The notes under the pieces were generated by a model, which worked only from the letters and a program-made list of their open reading frames with translations, was not told the DNA's origin and did not search any database. Shown one piece after another: positions 49,934 to 59,900 of a DNA stretch of 64,000 nt. Numbering within the stretch: the first letter of the stretch is position 1; each line of letters opens with the position of its first letter. The stretch covers positions 994,001 to 1,058,000 of the forward strand of contig NZ_JACIJC010000001.1 in the NCBI RefSeq assembly GCF_014199215.1, read 5' to 3'. Made by a program: the position numbers and the translations under genes. The DNA is from Sphingobium boeckii (GTDB taxonomy: Bacteria; Pseudomonadota; Alphaproteobacteria; Sphingomonadales; Sphingomonadaceae).

Positions 49934-50425
49934 GAAATTCCCCTCAAGCCGGTCCCCCCGGACCGATAAATCAGAATGCGGCCAAGTGCCGCGCCAGTCA
50001 AGTCGTCTCTCCGCCGAAATGAAATAATATATATTGTGCCAGATTGATTTCGAACCCATCGAATTCTCATCATTTTTTCGATTGAATCCATCATCGAGAT
50101 CTTGAGCAAACGCTGCGACTGGGCATCTCCAGAGTGACGGTGATAGAATAGCGATTGATGAAACCGTGCCGACTGGTGTAACTGATCCGTGAGCGAACGG
50201 GATGCATCCCCACGCGCTGGACCATGATTGAGAGTGCTAGCGGCAAAGAGGTGCTCCGCTTGATCAGCGATTTGGGACACGTCCGGCAAGCTCCTTTGTG
50301 ATCCAAAGCAAGGAGACGCAGATCGAGAGCGAGCGGGATCGGCCTGCTTGTGTCTCAAGGCTGTGGAACCGGACCCCCCTGCAGTCTGTAGAATTTTGCC
50401 AAGCGCCATCGACAATAGGCCGCGC
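49934..50425. other. Intergenic stretch, no gene seen
   Basis: 492 bp between two minus-strand genes. A minus-strand frame covers most of it (49927-50451) but it has no family resemblance and overlaps the neighbouring gene's end. No repeat or promoter stands out; the promoter of the exported-protein gene must lie near 49960-50060, which is AT-rich. Confidence 0.45.
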
Positions 50426-50917
50426 TCATTCCGGTATCGGTTTGCGTCCAACCGCGTGAATGCGCGCTGTCCCCTGCTCCAGCCAAGTTTCGGCGAACGT
50501 GTCTCGCCGTCGCACGCGCTCCACCAATTCCTTCGAGATCCTGGTCATCGCGCCGATGATCAGGCCGGACTCGACATAGACGATGTCAGGGCCAAGTTCG
50601 TCGTTGAGTTCGCTCATCGCGATCATCATGATCTTGGCCAGCTTGTTGTCGGCGCACCGGACAGCGAACTGCGGATCCTTCATCGCGACCGCGGCTGAAA
50701 TGGCAAAAGCGTCACTGCTGGTGGCCTCAGCAAACAACAACAGCCGGTGATAGCTGATCCGCCCTTTTCCAGCTTCCAGATGCTCATAGGTCCGGACCGG
50801 AAGGCCCATGGCCGCCGCCACTTCTGCAGGGCGCATTCTGCGCAATTGCCGAACCGCGCGTATCGCCTCGCCCGTGAGGCGACTGTGTAGATCCTCCTCT
50901 GGGCTTTTTCGGCTCAA
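50426..50917 (-). CDS. XRE-like HTH regulator upstream of the lasso locus
   Basis: 163 aa from TTG 50917; a stop codon lies just upstream in frame. Residues about 15-60 (AIRAVRQLRRMRPAEVAAAM then LPVRTYEHLEAGKGRISYHR) are an XRE-type helix-turn-helix. The C-terminal half (DPQFAVRCADNKLAKIMMIA, SELNDELGPDIVYVESGLII) looks like a sensor or dimer domain. It is divergent from the lasso GntR gene with a 311-bp shared upstream region, so it may co-regulate the locus. Confidence 0.75.
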   Translation of the reverse strand: MSRKSPEEDLHSRLTGEAIRAVRQLRRMRPAEVAAAMGLPVRTYEHLEAGKGRISYHRLLLFAEATSSDAFAISAAVAMKDPQFAVRCADNKLAKIMMIAMSELNDELGPDIVYVESGLIIGAMTRISKELVERVRRRDTFAETWLEQGTARIHAVGRKPIPE

Positions 50918-51228
50918 TGGTCATGCCCTGCCAATTTGAATTGAAAGACAGGCTATAGAAGCCGCCGGTTTTTGCAAATCATTCTCTGAGCGAAACATAT
51001 CGAAAATGATGCTTAATCAAGCTTGTAGCTTTGTCTTTCTTCAATCGCGCCTAAAATTGCAGATAGGCTGCGGCAATATGCCTAGTTTGCGCACTATCGC
51101 CGTGGTCTGTGCGCTCCATTTGCATGTAGAGCGCAAAAGGCTGCGTATAGGACACACTTGACTTGCTGGGGGGTGGGTGATGGGCTCCTGCGTCTGCCTT
51201 CGGCCTCGCGTTCCTGCAAGGGAAGCAG
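50918..51228. promoter_or_regulatory. Divergent regulatory region between the XRE and GntR genes
   Basis: 311 bp without a gene. It includes an AT-rich part (50965-51060), a CAAGCTTG palindrome near 51018, and TTTGCGC and GCGCAAA half-sites near 51089 and 51132 in opposite orientation. Promoters for both regulators probably lie here, but no consensus pair is certain. Confidence 0.4.
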
Positions 51229-51846
51229 ATGGCAGACTCAAGACAGGCGCGTGATTCTTATCTTCTGGCCGAGCACTATCTGCGCGAGGCCTTGTGCCAA
51301 TCCGCCTGGAGCCCCGGCCAACTCCTCAATCTGGTGGAAATTGCGGCCTTGCTTGAGATCAGCCCCACACCCGTGCGCGAAGCAGCCAGCAGGCTGGTGG
51401 GTGCTACAGCACTCGAATTTCGTCGGGGCCAAGGCTATTTCGTGCCCGATCTTTCGTCAGAGGATGTCGTTGAACTCTATCGGATCGTCGAACGCCTTGT
51501 GGTGCTCAACATGCCACGATTTGCGGACGGAGCGCGTCTTGCGACCGACGGGCGCCCCCCCTGTGCGAGGGTGATGATGGACTGGATGGCAGATGCATTA
51601 GACCCGTCCTATGCCGCGCGCCTGATCCGCCAGATCTCAGGACGCCTGGCACCAATTCTCGGCGTCGAAGGCTTGATAATGGAGCCGTCCGACCCCGGGC
51701 GGCTCCTGCAGGCGCTTGTGTCTGGTGATCGCGCGGCCGCGACGCGCGTCGCCAGACGCTATTTCAGGGCGCGCACGCGCGCGGCGGACCTACTGATCGC
51801 GCGCTGGCGACGGATGCAAAGAATAGTCAAAAAAGATTTTGAATAG
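51229..51846 (+). CDS. GntR family (FCD-type) regulator of the lasso locus
   Basis: 205 aa from ATG 51229, preceded by GGGAAG. The winged HTH is in HYLREALCQSAWSPGQLLNL, VEIAALLEISPTPVREAASR and FRRGQGYFVPDLSSEDVVEL. A helical C-terminal FCD-like domain follows, with RLLQALVSGDRAAATRVARR near the end. It lies 69 bp before the precursor gene in the same direction. Regulation of the peptide genes by it is likely, but its ligand is unknown. Confidence 0.83.
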   Translation: MADSRQARDSYLLAEHYLREALCQSAWSPGQLLNLVEIAALLEISPTPVREAASRLVGATALEFRRGQGYFVPDLSSEDVVELYRIVERLVVLNMPRFADGARLATDGRPPCARVMMDWMADALDPSYAARLIRQISGRLAPILGVEGLIMEPSDPGRLLQALVSGDRAAATRVARRYFRARTRAADLLIARWRRMQRIVKKDFE

Positions 51847-51872
51847 AGCGGCCTCCCGTCGCTTTCTGGGAC

Positions 51873-51890
51873 TGCTGCAATGCCGCAGCA
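51873..51890 (+). promoter_or_regulatory. Inverted repeat before the lasso precursor gene
   Basis: TGCTGC-AATGCC-GCAGCA, perfect 6-bp arms, 26 bp before the precursor ATG. It could be an operator or a leader hairpin. Confidence 0.35.
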
Positions 51891-51915
51891 TTGATGCCAA
51901 TCGAAGGAGGCAAAG

Positions 51916-52032
51916 ATGAAGACCGAATTCCAATCCCGCCTGATCCGGCTCGGCAGTGTGACGCGCGATACGCGCGCCATTTACAAGGCGCCCGTCAATG
52001 AAGGCGGCCTGCCGGACTACGGCTGGTTCTGA
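51916..52032 (+). CDS. Lasso peptide precursor (A protein)
   Basis: A 38-residue peptide gene with an ideal ribosome binding site (AAGGAGG, five bases before ATG). The leader ends LIRLGSVTRDTR with the conserved Thr two residues before the cut. The core is AIYKAPVNEGGLPDYGWF (18 residues). An isopeptide bond between the Ala1 amine and Glu9 side chain would give a nine-residue ring; residues 10-18 thread it, with Tyr15, Trp17 and Phe18 as likely steric locks. Ala at position 1 is known in some alphaproteobacterial lasso peptides. The B and C genes follow directly. No mass data exist, so ring and length are predicted. Confidence 0.88.
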   Translation: MKTEFQSRLIRLGSVTRDTRAIYKAPVNEGGLPDYGWF

Positions 52033-52039
52033 GGCACGG

Positions 52040-52064
52040 AGAGGCGGTGCGTCGCACCGCCTCT
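52040..52064 (+). promoter_or_regulatory. Strong hairpin between the lasso A and B genes
   Basis: AGAGGCGGTGC-GTC-GCACCGCCTCT, a perfect 11-bp stem with a 3-nt loop, eight bases after the precursor stop. There is no proper T run. It should stabilise or partly terminate the transcript so that the precursor is made in excess of the enzymes. Confidence 0.7.
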
Positions 52065-52073
52065 TTGGCAATC

Positions 52074-52715
52074 ATGCTCATGCCCCGCGCTCACGTTCGT
52101 GTCGCCAATGTCCAGGGTGACCTGGTCCTCCTCGATCTCGCGACCGATGATTATCTCTGCCTCTCCCGGCACGATGCGGCACCGGTCTGGCCAGCGCTCC
52201 GTGCGAAGGGCAGCGATGGTCCCGTCTTGCAGGAACTGGTTGCAGCCCATCTGATGCAGCAAGTCCCGTCCACGTCTACGCCATGGGCCGCCTCACCGCC
52301 TTCCACTGCGGTCGATATGCCCGCGGGCGTCCAGGCACGCGTCCGGGCTGGAGATGTGGCGGCCATGGCGGTCGCGACACTCAAGACCCTCTGGGATCTG
52401 TCAGGACGAGGATCGCGCCGATGGCTCAAAGCCGTTGCTCGCCCGGCAAAAGAGGCCTCGGTCAGCGACGCTGCGGTGTTCGAAATTGCCACGCGGTTCC
52501 AGCACATGCGCTGCTTTTTCCCGCGCACGGGCCGGTGTTTCGTCCATTCCGCCATGCTTCGCTATGTCCTCGAAAGTCACGCCATTGGCTGCAAATGGGT
52601 CTTTGGCGTTCAGACCCATCCCTTCGAAGCCCATTGCTGGGTAGAGGCCCGCGGTGCCGTCCTCAATGATAGCGCGGAACACATCAACTGGTACACAGTC
52701 ATTGCGCGCTTCTGA
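52074..52715 (+). CDS. Lasso peptide B protein: RRE (B1) fused to leader protease (B2)
   Basis: 213 aa from ATG 52074 (MLMPRAHVRV). The N-terminal about 70 residues (VRVANVQGDLVLLDLATDDY, then WPALRAKGSDGPVLQELVAA) form a PqqD-like recognition element that holds the leader. The C-terminal half is the transglutaminase-like B2 peptidase with a Cys-His-Asp triad: Cys155 (RTGRCFVHSAM), His187 (PFEAHCWVE) and Asp199 (LNDSAEH). It removes the leader before cyclisation. The precursor gene lies upstream behind a hairpin, and the C gene follows after 22 bp. B1 and B2 are one chain, as in proteobacterial clusters. Confidence 0.92.
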   Translation: MLMPRAHVRVANVQGDLVLLDLATDDYLCLSRHDAAPVWPALRAKGSDGPVLQELVAAHLMQQVPSTSTPWAASPPSTAVDMPAGVQARVRAGDVAAMAVATLKTLWDLSGRGSRRWLKAVARPAKEASVSDAAVFEIATRFQHMRCFFPRTGRCFVHSAMLRYVLESHAIGCKWVFGVQTHPFEAHCWVEARGAVLNDSAEHINWYTVIARF

Positions 52716-52737
52716 GCCTGAGCATTTCCTGGCGGTC

Positions 52738-54489
52738 ATGTCGCCCGTCGAAAATCCGGATGCCGATGCGCAGGCTGCTGCGCTGTTCGATCGGCTCATT
52801 CGCGCGGACTCCAGGCGCCAGACTGTCTTCGAATTGCCGGGCCTTCGTCTGTGCGTGCGCAGCCACATCGCCGATTGGCCCATCCATAGGATGGAAGGCG
52901 GTCATAGCATCGTGATTGGCGACGTGTTCGAACGCAATCTCCGCTACCGGGCGCCCCCGGAGTTGGGGCCGTTCGGCCAGAATGATGGGCAGCATATCTG
53001 CCGGACTTTGAGCGCTCGCTTTTGGGGGCGTTACCTCGCTATGGGCGTGGACGCTGCGCGCGGACCGTGGTTGATGCGCGATCCATCAGGGGCTTTCCCC
53101 GTCTATCTCTGGACGCTGGGCCCCGTCGTAATCGTCTCGAACACCTTGGCCAGCGATCTGCTGGCGATTGCTGGCGGCCCGCCAGTGATCGACTGGGCAC
53201 GCATGGCAATTCTGGTCGCGGATCCGGTGCAGATGGGGATCATCAGCCCGCTCCGGCATGTCACCATGCCCGTCCCGGGGGTGTTGAAACATTGGACAGG
53301 CAAGGCCGACGAGATTGGCGACGGCTTCAAGGACGAGCCTGTCTGGTCGCCCACGGAGGCGGCGTCCCGGTGTGAAACGGAGCCAGCAAAATTGGCCGAG
53401 ATTGTTGAAAGCTGCCTGACCCTGTGGGGCAAGGGACATCAACGAGTGTCCCTCGACCTGTCGGGCGGGCTCGATTCAGCCATCGTTCTTGGGGCCTTGT
53501 CCAAAAGGCCCGATGGACCGATTGTCCACTGTCTGAACATCAACTTCTCGTCTGCTGGCGACGAACGTCCTTACGCGCGTGCCGCCGCGGCACGGTGGAG
53601 TGCCCCGGTCACCGAAGCGCTGGTCGAGCCGGAAGACCTTGATTATCTCCAGGCCCTGACCGGCCCACGCCACCCACGGCCGCTGCTTTACGGCATGGAC
53701 GTTTTGATGGACCGCCTGTCGTGCGAGGCGGCGACCGCGGCGGGTGCCTCGCTGGCGCTGACGGGGCAGGGCGGCGATGCGATGTTCATGCAACCGGCCA
53801 CGGTCTTCATCGCCGCGGACTATCTGAAATGCCGCGGGTTCGACCGGCATTTTCTCGAATTGGTCGCGGTGGCGGCCCGCAGGCTCAACCGCTCGGTCTG
53901 GTCAATTTTGCGCGATATCGCACGACCCCCAGCCAAGACGGCGCATGGCGATGCTGACCTCGCCTCGATCGCCGGACCCGCCCTGCAGCCTGTCCTAGGG
54001 ACGTCCTTCGATCACCCATGGCAAGTCGAGGCCAGGGGGTTGGCGCCTGGAAAGCGGTTCCAGATCGATATGCTGGTCAATTGCCAGATCTTTCATGCGC
54101 CGACGCGCACCGCCCAGCATTTCAGGCTCTGCCATCCCTTGCTGTCGCAGCCGATCGTCGAGGCTTGTCTGAGCCTGCCTCTGTGGGTCCTGTCGCCGGA
54201 TATTCGCGACCGCGGCCTGGCGCGCGATCTCTTCGCGCCCCTGCTTCCAGACGTCATCAGGCTGCGACGCAGCAAGGGCAATACCACGAATTTCTACAAT
54301 CGGACGATCACCGCCCATCTGGGGACACTGCGTCCCTTTCTGCTCGACGGCCAGCTCGTTGCCCACGGGCTGATCGATCGCGACACCCTTGATGCGCTGC
54401 TTGATCCGCATTGCCTTTTGCTGCGCAATGTCCACGGGCTGATCGCCCGGCTCGTCACGCTGGAAATATGGGCAGCGGGCTGGGCGTGA
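52738..54489 (+). CDS. Lasso peptide C protein (asparagine synthetase-like macrolactam cyclase)
   Basis: 583 aa from ATG 52738; the open frame begins earlier, inside the B gene. The N-terminal domain resembles the glutamine amidotransferase fold but lacks an N-terminal catalytic Cys. The synthetase domain has the PPi loop SLDLSGGLDSA (about 238-248), LTGQGGDAMF near residue 342, and RRSKGNTTNFYN near the end. The protein should adenylate Glu9 of the core with ATP and let the Ala1 amine close the ring. The stop is 12 bp from the convergent isopeptidase gene. True asparagine synthetase is excluded by context. Confidence 0.92.
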   Translation: MSPVENPDADAQAAALFDRLIRADSRRQTVFELPGLRLCVRSHIADWPIHRMEGGHSIVIGDVFERNLRYRAPPELGPFGQNDGQHICRTLSARFWGRYLAMGVDAARGPWLMRDPSGAFPVYLWTLGPVVIVSNTLASDLLAIAGGPPVIDWARMAILVADPVQMGIISPLRHVTMPVPGVLKHWTGKADEIGDGFKDEPVWSPTEAASRCETEPAKLAEIVESCLTLWGKGHQRVSLDLSGGLDSAIVLGALSKRPDGPIVHCLNINFSSAGDERPYARAAAARWSAPVTEALVEPEDLDYLQALTGPRHPRPLLYGMDVLMDRLSCEAATAAGASLALTGQGGDAMFMQPATVFIAADYLKCRGFDRHFLELVAVAARRLNRSVWSILRDIARPPAKTAHGDADLASIAGPALQPVLGTSFDHPWQVEARGLAPGKRFQIDMLVNCQIFHAPTRTAQHFRLCHPLLSQPIVEACLSLPLWVLSPDIRDRGLARDLFAPLLPDVIRLRRSKGNTTNFYNRTITAHLGTLRPFLLDGQLVAHGLIDRDTLDALLDPHCLLLRNVHGLIARLVTLEIWAAGWA

Positions 54490-54501
54490 CAGGCGCATCG
54501 G

Positions 54502-56928
54502 CTACAGGCCCCCAGCGCCTCGTTGGGGCGCTTTGCCTTCAAGGATGTGGTCAATCCAAGTTCGCACTGCAGTGTTCAGATCCCGCATATTGCCTGGGCT
54601 TCGAAAACTGTGACCCTCACCCCAATAACGAATGAGGGTAGCTGGTTTCCCCGCACGCGTCAGCGCCGCATACATCTGCTCGGCACCCCAGACCGGCACA
54701 TGGTCGAGATCATTGTGGATGAGCAGAATGGGATCCTGGATCGCATCGATCATCGTCACCGGACTGTTGCGCGCATAGCGTTCCGGTTCCCGCCAGGGTT
54801 GGGACGCCAGATGCCCCTGTCCGGTCTCGGACCAGCCATAAGCAGCCCCGAGATGGAAACCATCGGTCAGGGACACCCGGTCGTGCGGCGAGAGTCTGCC
54901 ATAGCTGGAGGCAAGGTCGGTCGGTGCGGATGCCGCGATGAAACCCTTGAAGCGCCGGGACTGCGCGGCACCCACCAGAGCGGTATATCCGCCGAAACTA
55001 TGACCGTAGACGATCATCCGGTCGGCATCCACAAGCCCGGTTGCAATGGCACCGTCTGCTGCGCGCTCAAGCAGGGCGCCCAGTCCGCGCGCGGGCTCGC
55101 TCAGAGCGCGATCGGCTGGCAGGCTCGGCTGGAGCACGGCATAGCCCTGACCGGTCAGGAGCAGAGGATTGACGATCGCCGAGATGGCGGCGGGGTCGCT
55201 CGGAGCCGGCTTGTCTGCCGGGAAGGTCTCGCCGGGATAGGGGAGGATGATCAGCGGGAGCGGCGCCTTGCCGCGCCGTTTTGGCAGGAACAGCCAGTCG
55301 ACCTTGCCCGGTACCGCACTTGCGATCTTGATCGTCTCCGGCAGTTCGACATCGTTCAAATGGCGATTGAGACGATCGAGCGCGATGGCTTGCCGGCCCG
55401 CCTGACTGAGCCAGAGCGTTGCCATCCCTTTTTCATTTGTGCCGATGGACAGGACCTCGTGCGTTTCCGGCCAACCGCCGAGCAACCGGGCAGATCGACC
55501 AGGCAGGCGCACCGCATCACCTTTTTGTTTTGGACTGACCCACAGGGCCTGATGGCCCTTGGCATCCTCCTTCTGTATGGGGACCGGCCAACGCCCGTCC
55601 GGCAGCGCGTCTGTCGATGCGCGAATGCCTATGTCACGGCTGTTTGACCCGGGTGCGGCAAATGACAGGGACATGGCTGTCAAAAGCGACTGGTCATTGC
55701 CTTTGTCATCGGACCACAACAAGGTGTTGCCGCAACGTGACAGGATTCCGTCCGTCAGCCGCATGGCGGGCGCGGATGGACAGGGCAGGCGAGAGAGCGA
55801 ACCCGTGCCGCTGATCTGCCACTGACGTTCGCCATTGCGATCCACCAGCGCGGCGGGTCGATCGCCAATCCATCCGGCGAGTGCTGTCCGGACGCCCCAG
55901 TCGCCATCCCCGAGCGATATCTGCGCACCCCCCGGCAAGGCCTGCACTGACGAAGCGCGATCGGCGTCATGAAGGACCAGACTGCCTGCCGCCCAGGGCT
56001 GGTCGCCTTGCCGCGCAAAGAAGAGCAGGCGTGCCCCATCCGGAGACCAGGACAGGAGGTTGGAGAGCATATTGCAGTGGCCGCCACAGATTTTCCGGCG
56101 TCTTCCATCCGACAGGCGCACCAGATCCACCTCGAGATCCCATGCCAGATCACTTGTCGTCACCGGGGTCGTGCTCGGGCGGGAGGGCGCGCCTTCCACC
56201 GTCAGCGCCACCCAATGCCCGTCTGCAGACAGGGCCATGTCTGCAAAACGGCCGGAGGCGAGAATGGCATCGCTGCCCTTCATCAGATCCACGAGGTGAA
56301 GTCGTCTCTCCGCCCCGGGCGGGGGCATCTGGCCTGGCGTGTTGGAAATGCGCGTGACCCCAGCCAGCTTGCCCGAGGTTGTGCGTGCCCATTGTTCATT
56401 CGCCTCGCGCTGGAAGCGCGAGCCGATGGCAAGGGGGTAGGCCAGGTCTCCAGAGACGTCTTCCAGAACCAGCAATTGATCGTCACCCCGCCATATCGGT
56501 ACCGGATTGAGCAACGGCGTCGCGGGATTGAGAGGCAACCAGCGGACGGTGCCACTGCCCATGTCGACCACGCCAATCGAAAGATGCTGTTCCTTCAGAC
56601 GGAAGACGCTCAATCTTGTCCCGGACGGGGAGGGTGCGCCGATCCAATATCCCGCATTTGCCTCCTGTTCGAACAGGGGGCGCAACAGGCCCCCTGCCTT
56701 GTCCACCCGCATCACCACGCCCAGAGCGCGGTCATTGAAAGGAAAATTGTCGTAGCTGGCCGCCTGATCATAGCGGCGATGGCGTTCGATGATCGTCCAC
56801 CGCCCCTTGGGGTCAAACGCCGCTCGGCCATAGCTTTCGAGCGCCAGGACATCGTCGATCGTATAAGGACGCGCCTGGGCAGGCGCGGTCGCAAGCAGGC
56901 ACAGCGCTGCCACGGCAGTAAAACGCAT
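54502..56928 (-). CDS. AtxE2-type lasso peptide isopeptidase
   Basis: 808 aa serine hydrolase of the prolyl-oligopeptidase fold. A signal peptide (MRFTAVAALCLLATAPAQAR) sends it to the periplasm. An N-terminal beta-propeller carries WD-like strands (LLSWSPDGARLLFF, GHWVALTVEG). The C-terminal hydrolase has the nucleophile GHSFGG (Ser about 645), an acid in ILLIHNDLDHVPVWG (about 738) and His in WGEGHSF (about 773). Enzymes of this type open the isopeptide bond of lasso peptides encoded beside them, giving linear peptide. It is last in the sigma-FecR-receptor operon, 41 bp after the receptor gene. Confidence 0.9.
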   Translation of the reverse strand: MRFTAVAALCLLATAPAQARPYTIDDVLALESYGRAAFDPKGRWTIIERHRRYDQAASYDNFPFNDRALGVVMRVDKAGGLLRPLFEQEANAGYWIGAPSPSGTRLSVFRLKEQHLSIGVVDMGSGTVRWLPLNPATPLLNPVPIWRGDDQLLVLEDVSGDLAYPLAIGSRFQREANEQWARTTSGKLAGVTRISNTPGQMPPPGAERRLHLVDLMKGSDAILASGRFADMALSADGHWVALTVEGAPSRPSTTPVTTSDLAWDLEVDLVRLSDGRRRKICGGHCNMLSNLLSWSPDGARLLFFARQGDQPWAAGSLVLHDADRASSVQALPGGAQISLGDGDWGVRTALAGWIGDRPAALVDRNGERQWQISGTGSLSRLPCPSAPAMRLTDGILSRCGNTLLWSDDKGNDQSLLTAMSLSFAAPGSNSRDIGIRASTDALPDGRWPVPIQKEDAKGHQALWVSPKQKGDAVRLPGRSARLLGGWPETHEVLSIGTNEKGMATLWLSQAGRQAIALDRLNRHLNDVELPETIKIASAVPGKVDWLFLPKRRGKAPLPLIILPYPGETFPADKPAPSDPAAISAIVNPLLLTGQGYAVLQPSLPADRALSEPARGLGALLERAADGAIATGLVDADRMIVYGHSFGGYTALVGAAQSRRFKGFIAASAPTDLASSYGRLSPHDRVSLTDGFHLGAAYGWSETGQGHLASQPWREPERYARNSPVTMIDAIQDPILLIHNDLDHVPVWGAEQMYAALTRAGKPATLIRYWGEGHSFRSPGNMRDLNTAVRTWIDHILEGKAPQRGAGGL

Positions 56929-56969
56929 TGTATTTAGTCCTTTGAAAATGGGCGGTTAGCCGGGCTGAA

Positions 56970-59900
56970 TCACCAGCGTTTTTTCACCTGCAGCGATGCG
57001 AACCGGCCAAGGACGTCGGCATTGGCCGCGTCATAGGCATAGCCCCGGTTGCGGTCGACAAAGGGTGGATCGCGGTCGAAGACATTCTGCACGTTGAGCG
57101 CAACACTCAATCCATCCCGCCAGCCAGAGGGCGTTTGAGGCTCATAGCGCAATTGCAGATCGAACCCGGCCCAATCCGATATCGGTCGCGCGGGTACGCT
57201 GATCGTGTCGGTATAGCGTCCAACATAATTGACCGTCACGCCGGCCCCGAAATCGCCATGCGTCCAATGTGCCGAGGCCCGCGCCCGCAGGTCCACCGGA
57301 TTACCAAGCGTGCCGACGCGCTCGACCACGACGGAGGTCGGCGTCACCCTGTCCCTGTAATCGAACAGCAACGAGGCATTGGCTGACAAGGCGAGGCTGT
57401 CGCCGCCCAGGCGCAGGGTGTTGCTGACGCTCACATCCATGCCTCTCACCCATACGGTGGCCGTGTTTACATAACGCGAATCGATGATAGCCCGGTAATT
57501 CTCGACCGGGAGCAGCACCGATGCGACCGCACCGGGTTCCGCCAGAAGGGCTTCCACCCGTTGGCGATCCGCCACGCTCGACACCGGATTGACGAAGGTG
57601 ACAAAGGGCGAAAAGACAGGATTGGTCAGCGCCTGCAATATCTGTTCCGTGACGGGTTGTGCGATCCGGTCGCGGAACCGGGTATCGAAATAGCTGATCT
57701 CGGTACTGAAGCCGCCCCAGTTCGGTGGCGCGATGCGCATGCCGAAATTCAGCGACCGCGCCGTTTCCGGCTTGAGCGCGGTGTTGCCGCCGGACATGAT
57801 CAGCGCCTGAAGCGTGCCGCCGCCGACATTGGGCAATTGTGTTCCCGAAACCGTGAACCGCGCGCCCAATTCCGTCAGCGCCGGCGCTCTGAACGACGTC
57901 CCGTAGCTCCCGCGAAGCGTCAGGCCGGGGATTGGCTCCCAGACCGCCCCGAATTTTGGATTGGTCGTCGATCCGAAGTCGGAATAATGCTCGTGGCGCA
58001 CCGCTGCCGACAGCGTCAGGCGTTCGAAACCGGCCGTGCGATTGCCAGCACCAAAAATAGGAATTGCCAGTTCGGCAAAGGCGGAGCGGATCGAGCGATC
58101 GTAATCCTGCGGGGCAATCGGCCGCGGTGCCACGGTGTAGAAGCGGCTTTCGCCGCCATAGGAGAAATGCTCGCCGCGTGCCTGCGCGCCAATGGCCAGC
58201 TTCACCGCACCACCGGGCAAGGTGAAGAGCGATCCGTCTGCAATGACGTTGCCCATGACGAGGCTGTTCCTCAGCCTTTCGTCCAGGAATCCGTTGGCGA
58301 TGAAGTCGGTCATGGCACGGCTGTTGACCGCTCCATCGGCAAAGGGATTGAAAAAGCCATCCCGGCTGGTGCTGAAGGCTGTCGCCGGATCATCCGGCGT
58401 AAAGCCGAGCGCTTCGAAATAGGAAGCCTGGTTGGCGATATTGCTGTTGCGCGAGACATCGATCTGGCGGGCATAAGTCGCATAGGCGTCGATCTGCCAG
58501 TCTCCGCCCGGCCTCACGATGGTACCGCCTGTGAGCGACAAGGCTTCCGCTCTGCCGCGGACCAGCGTCGGGCCGAGATCCTTGTCGAAGGAATAGGCGA
58601 TCCGCGTCAGCGGCGATCCGTCGGCCGACACGAAATAGGGATTGCTCGGCGTCACCGCGAGAAGCGCAGGCGTGCCCTGCGCGCGATAGTCGAAAACGCG
58701 GTGCGAATAGCGCGCCTCGCCATAGATTTGCAGCGCGTCCGCCGCCTCCTGCTCGATGTTGAAATAGCCCGCATGCCGGCGCTGTCTCGGCAAAAGGTCG
58801 GTATTGTTGCGCTGGTTGGACAGGCTTGGCCCAGGGATCAGGTCAGCGGCGGTCAGACCGATCCCGTTTTGCCCGGAGGGAATCGCAAAGGCGGGCGCAA
58901 AGCCACCGGTTGCCGGATCGATTAGCAGGATCGTGCCCGGGTTGGAGAAATAGAGTCGATAATCATGGCCGCCGAGTGGGCGAAGATCGGCTGATCGCGT
59001 GTAACGGCGGTCGCTGGCGCGCAAGGCACCGCGCTCCTGATATTCATAGGCCAGCAGCGCATGGCCGCTTCCCCAATGCAGGCCGCCGACCTGACCCAGC
59101 TGAACGTCCCGGCTCTTGCCTGTGGTCACCGAACCAAGGCGAAAGCGACTTTCCAGACCTTCGAAATCGCGCTTGAGGATGACGTTGACGACCCCGCCAA
59201 TGGCGTCGGAGCCATAGAGTGCCGATGCGCCATCGGCGAGAACTTCGATGCGCTGCACCGCGGCTGCCGGAATGCTCGACAGATCCGCAAAATCGCCGCT
59301 GCCGCCGGAACCAGCGACCCGCCGCCCGTTGACGAGCGTGAGCGTCGCATCGGCGCCAAGGCCGCGAAGATTGACGCTGCTCGCAAGTGCAAGGTTGTTC
59401 GTGGTCCGGTCAGCGCCCGTGACGGTCGTGTCTTCATTGGCGGTGCCGCCGAAATTCTGCGGCAGCGTTGCGATCGCCTCGGCCACGGTCCCGACGCCGG
59501 CGCGCTCCATGTCGGTAGCGGTGAGGGTGATGACCTCGGACGTGCCATTGGCCCCGCCCCGAATATGGCTGCCGGTCACCACGATGGTCGATAGGGCAAC
59601 CTCTGCTTCAGTGGATTGTGGGCCGGGCTGCGCAATTTCCTTGGGTCTTTTGCGGGAGGTCTTGGCGCGGGGCGGAGACGCGGGCCTGGCCCGGGATCTG
59701 TCGGCAACCAGCACATAGATGTTGCGGCCACGGTGGACCGCGGTGATGGGCTTGCCCGCGAGCAATTGCGCGAGCGCGCGGTCGGGATCCATCACTCCGG
59801 CAACCCCTGGTGCCGAAAGCCCGCTGACCAAAGCCGTCGGGTACAGGATCTGCCGGCCCGTGATCCGCATATAATCCTTGAGCGCGGCATCGAGCGATCC

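Noticed and set aside
49927-50451. 174-codon minus-strand frame
   Set aside because: No recognisable family, no ribosome binding site, and it overlaps the neighbouring regulator's 3' end and the next gene's start.
52738-54489. Asparagine synthetase B
   Set aside because: The PPi loop is shared, but the N-terminal catalytic Cys is missing and the gene follows lasso A and B genes, so it is the lasso cyclase.
54502-56928. General prolyl oligopeptidase or dipeptidyl peptidase
   Set aside because: Fold and triad fit, but the exported form next to a lasso locus and receptor matches the isopeptidase subgroup better.
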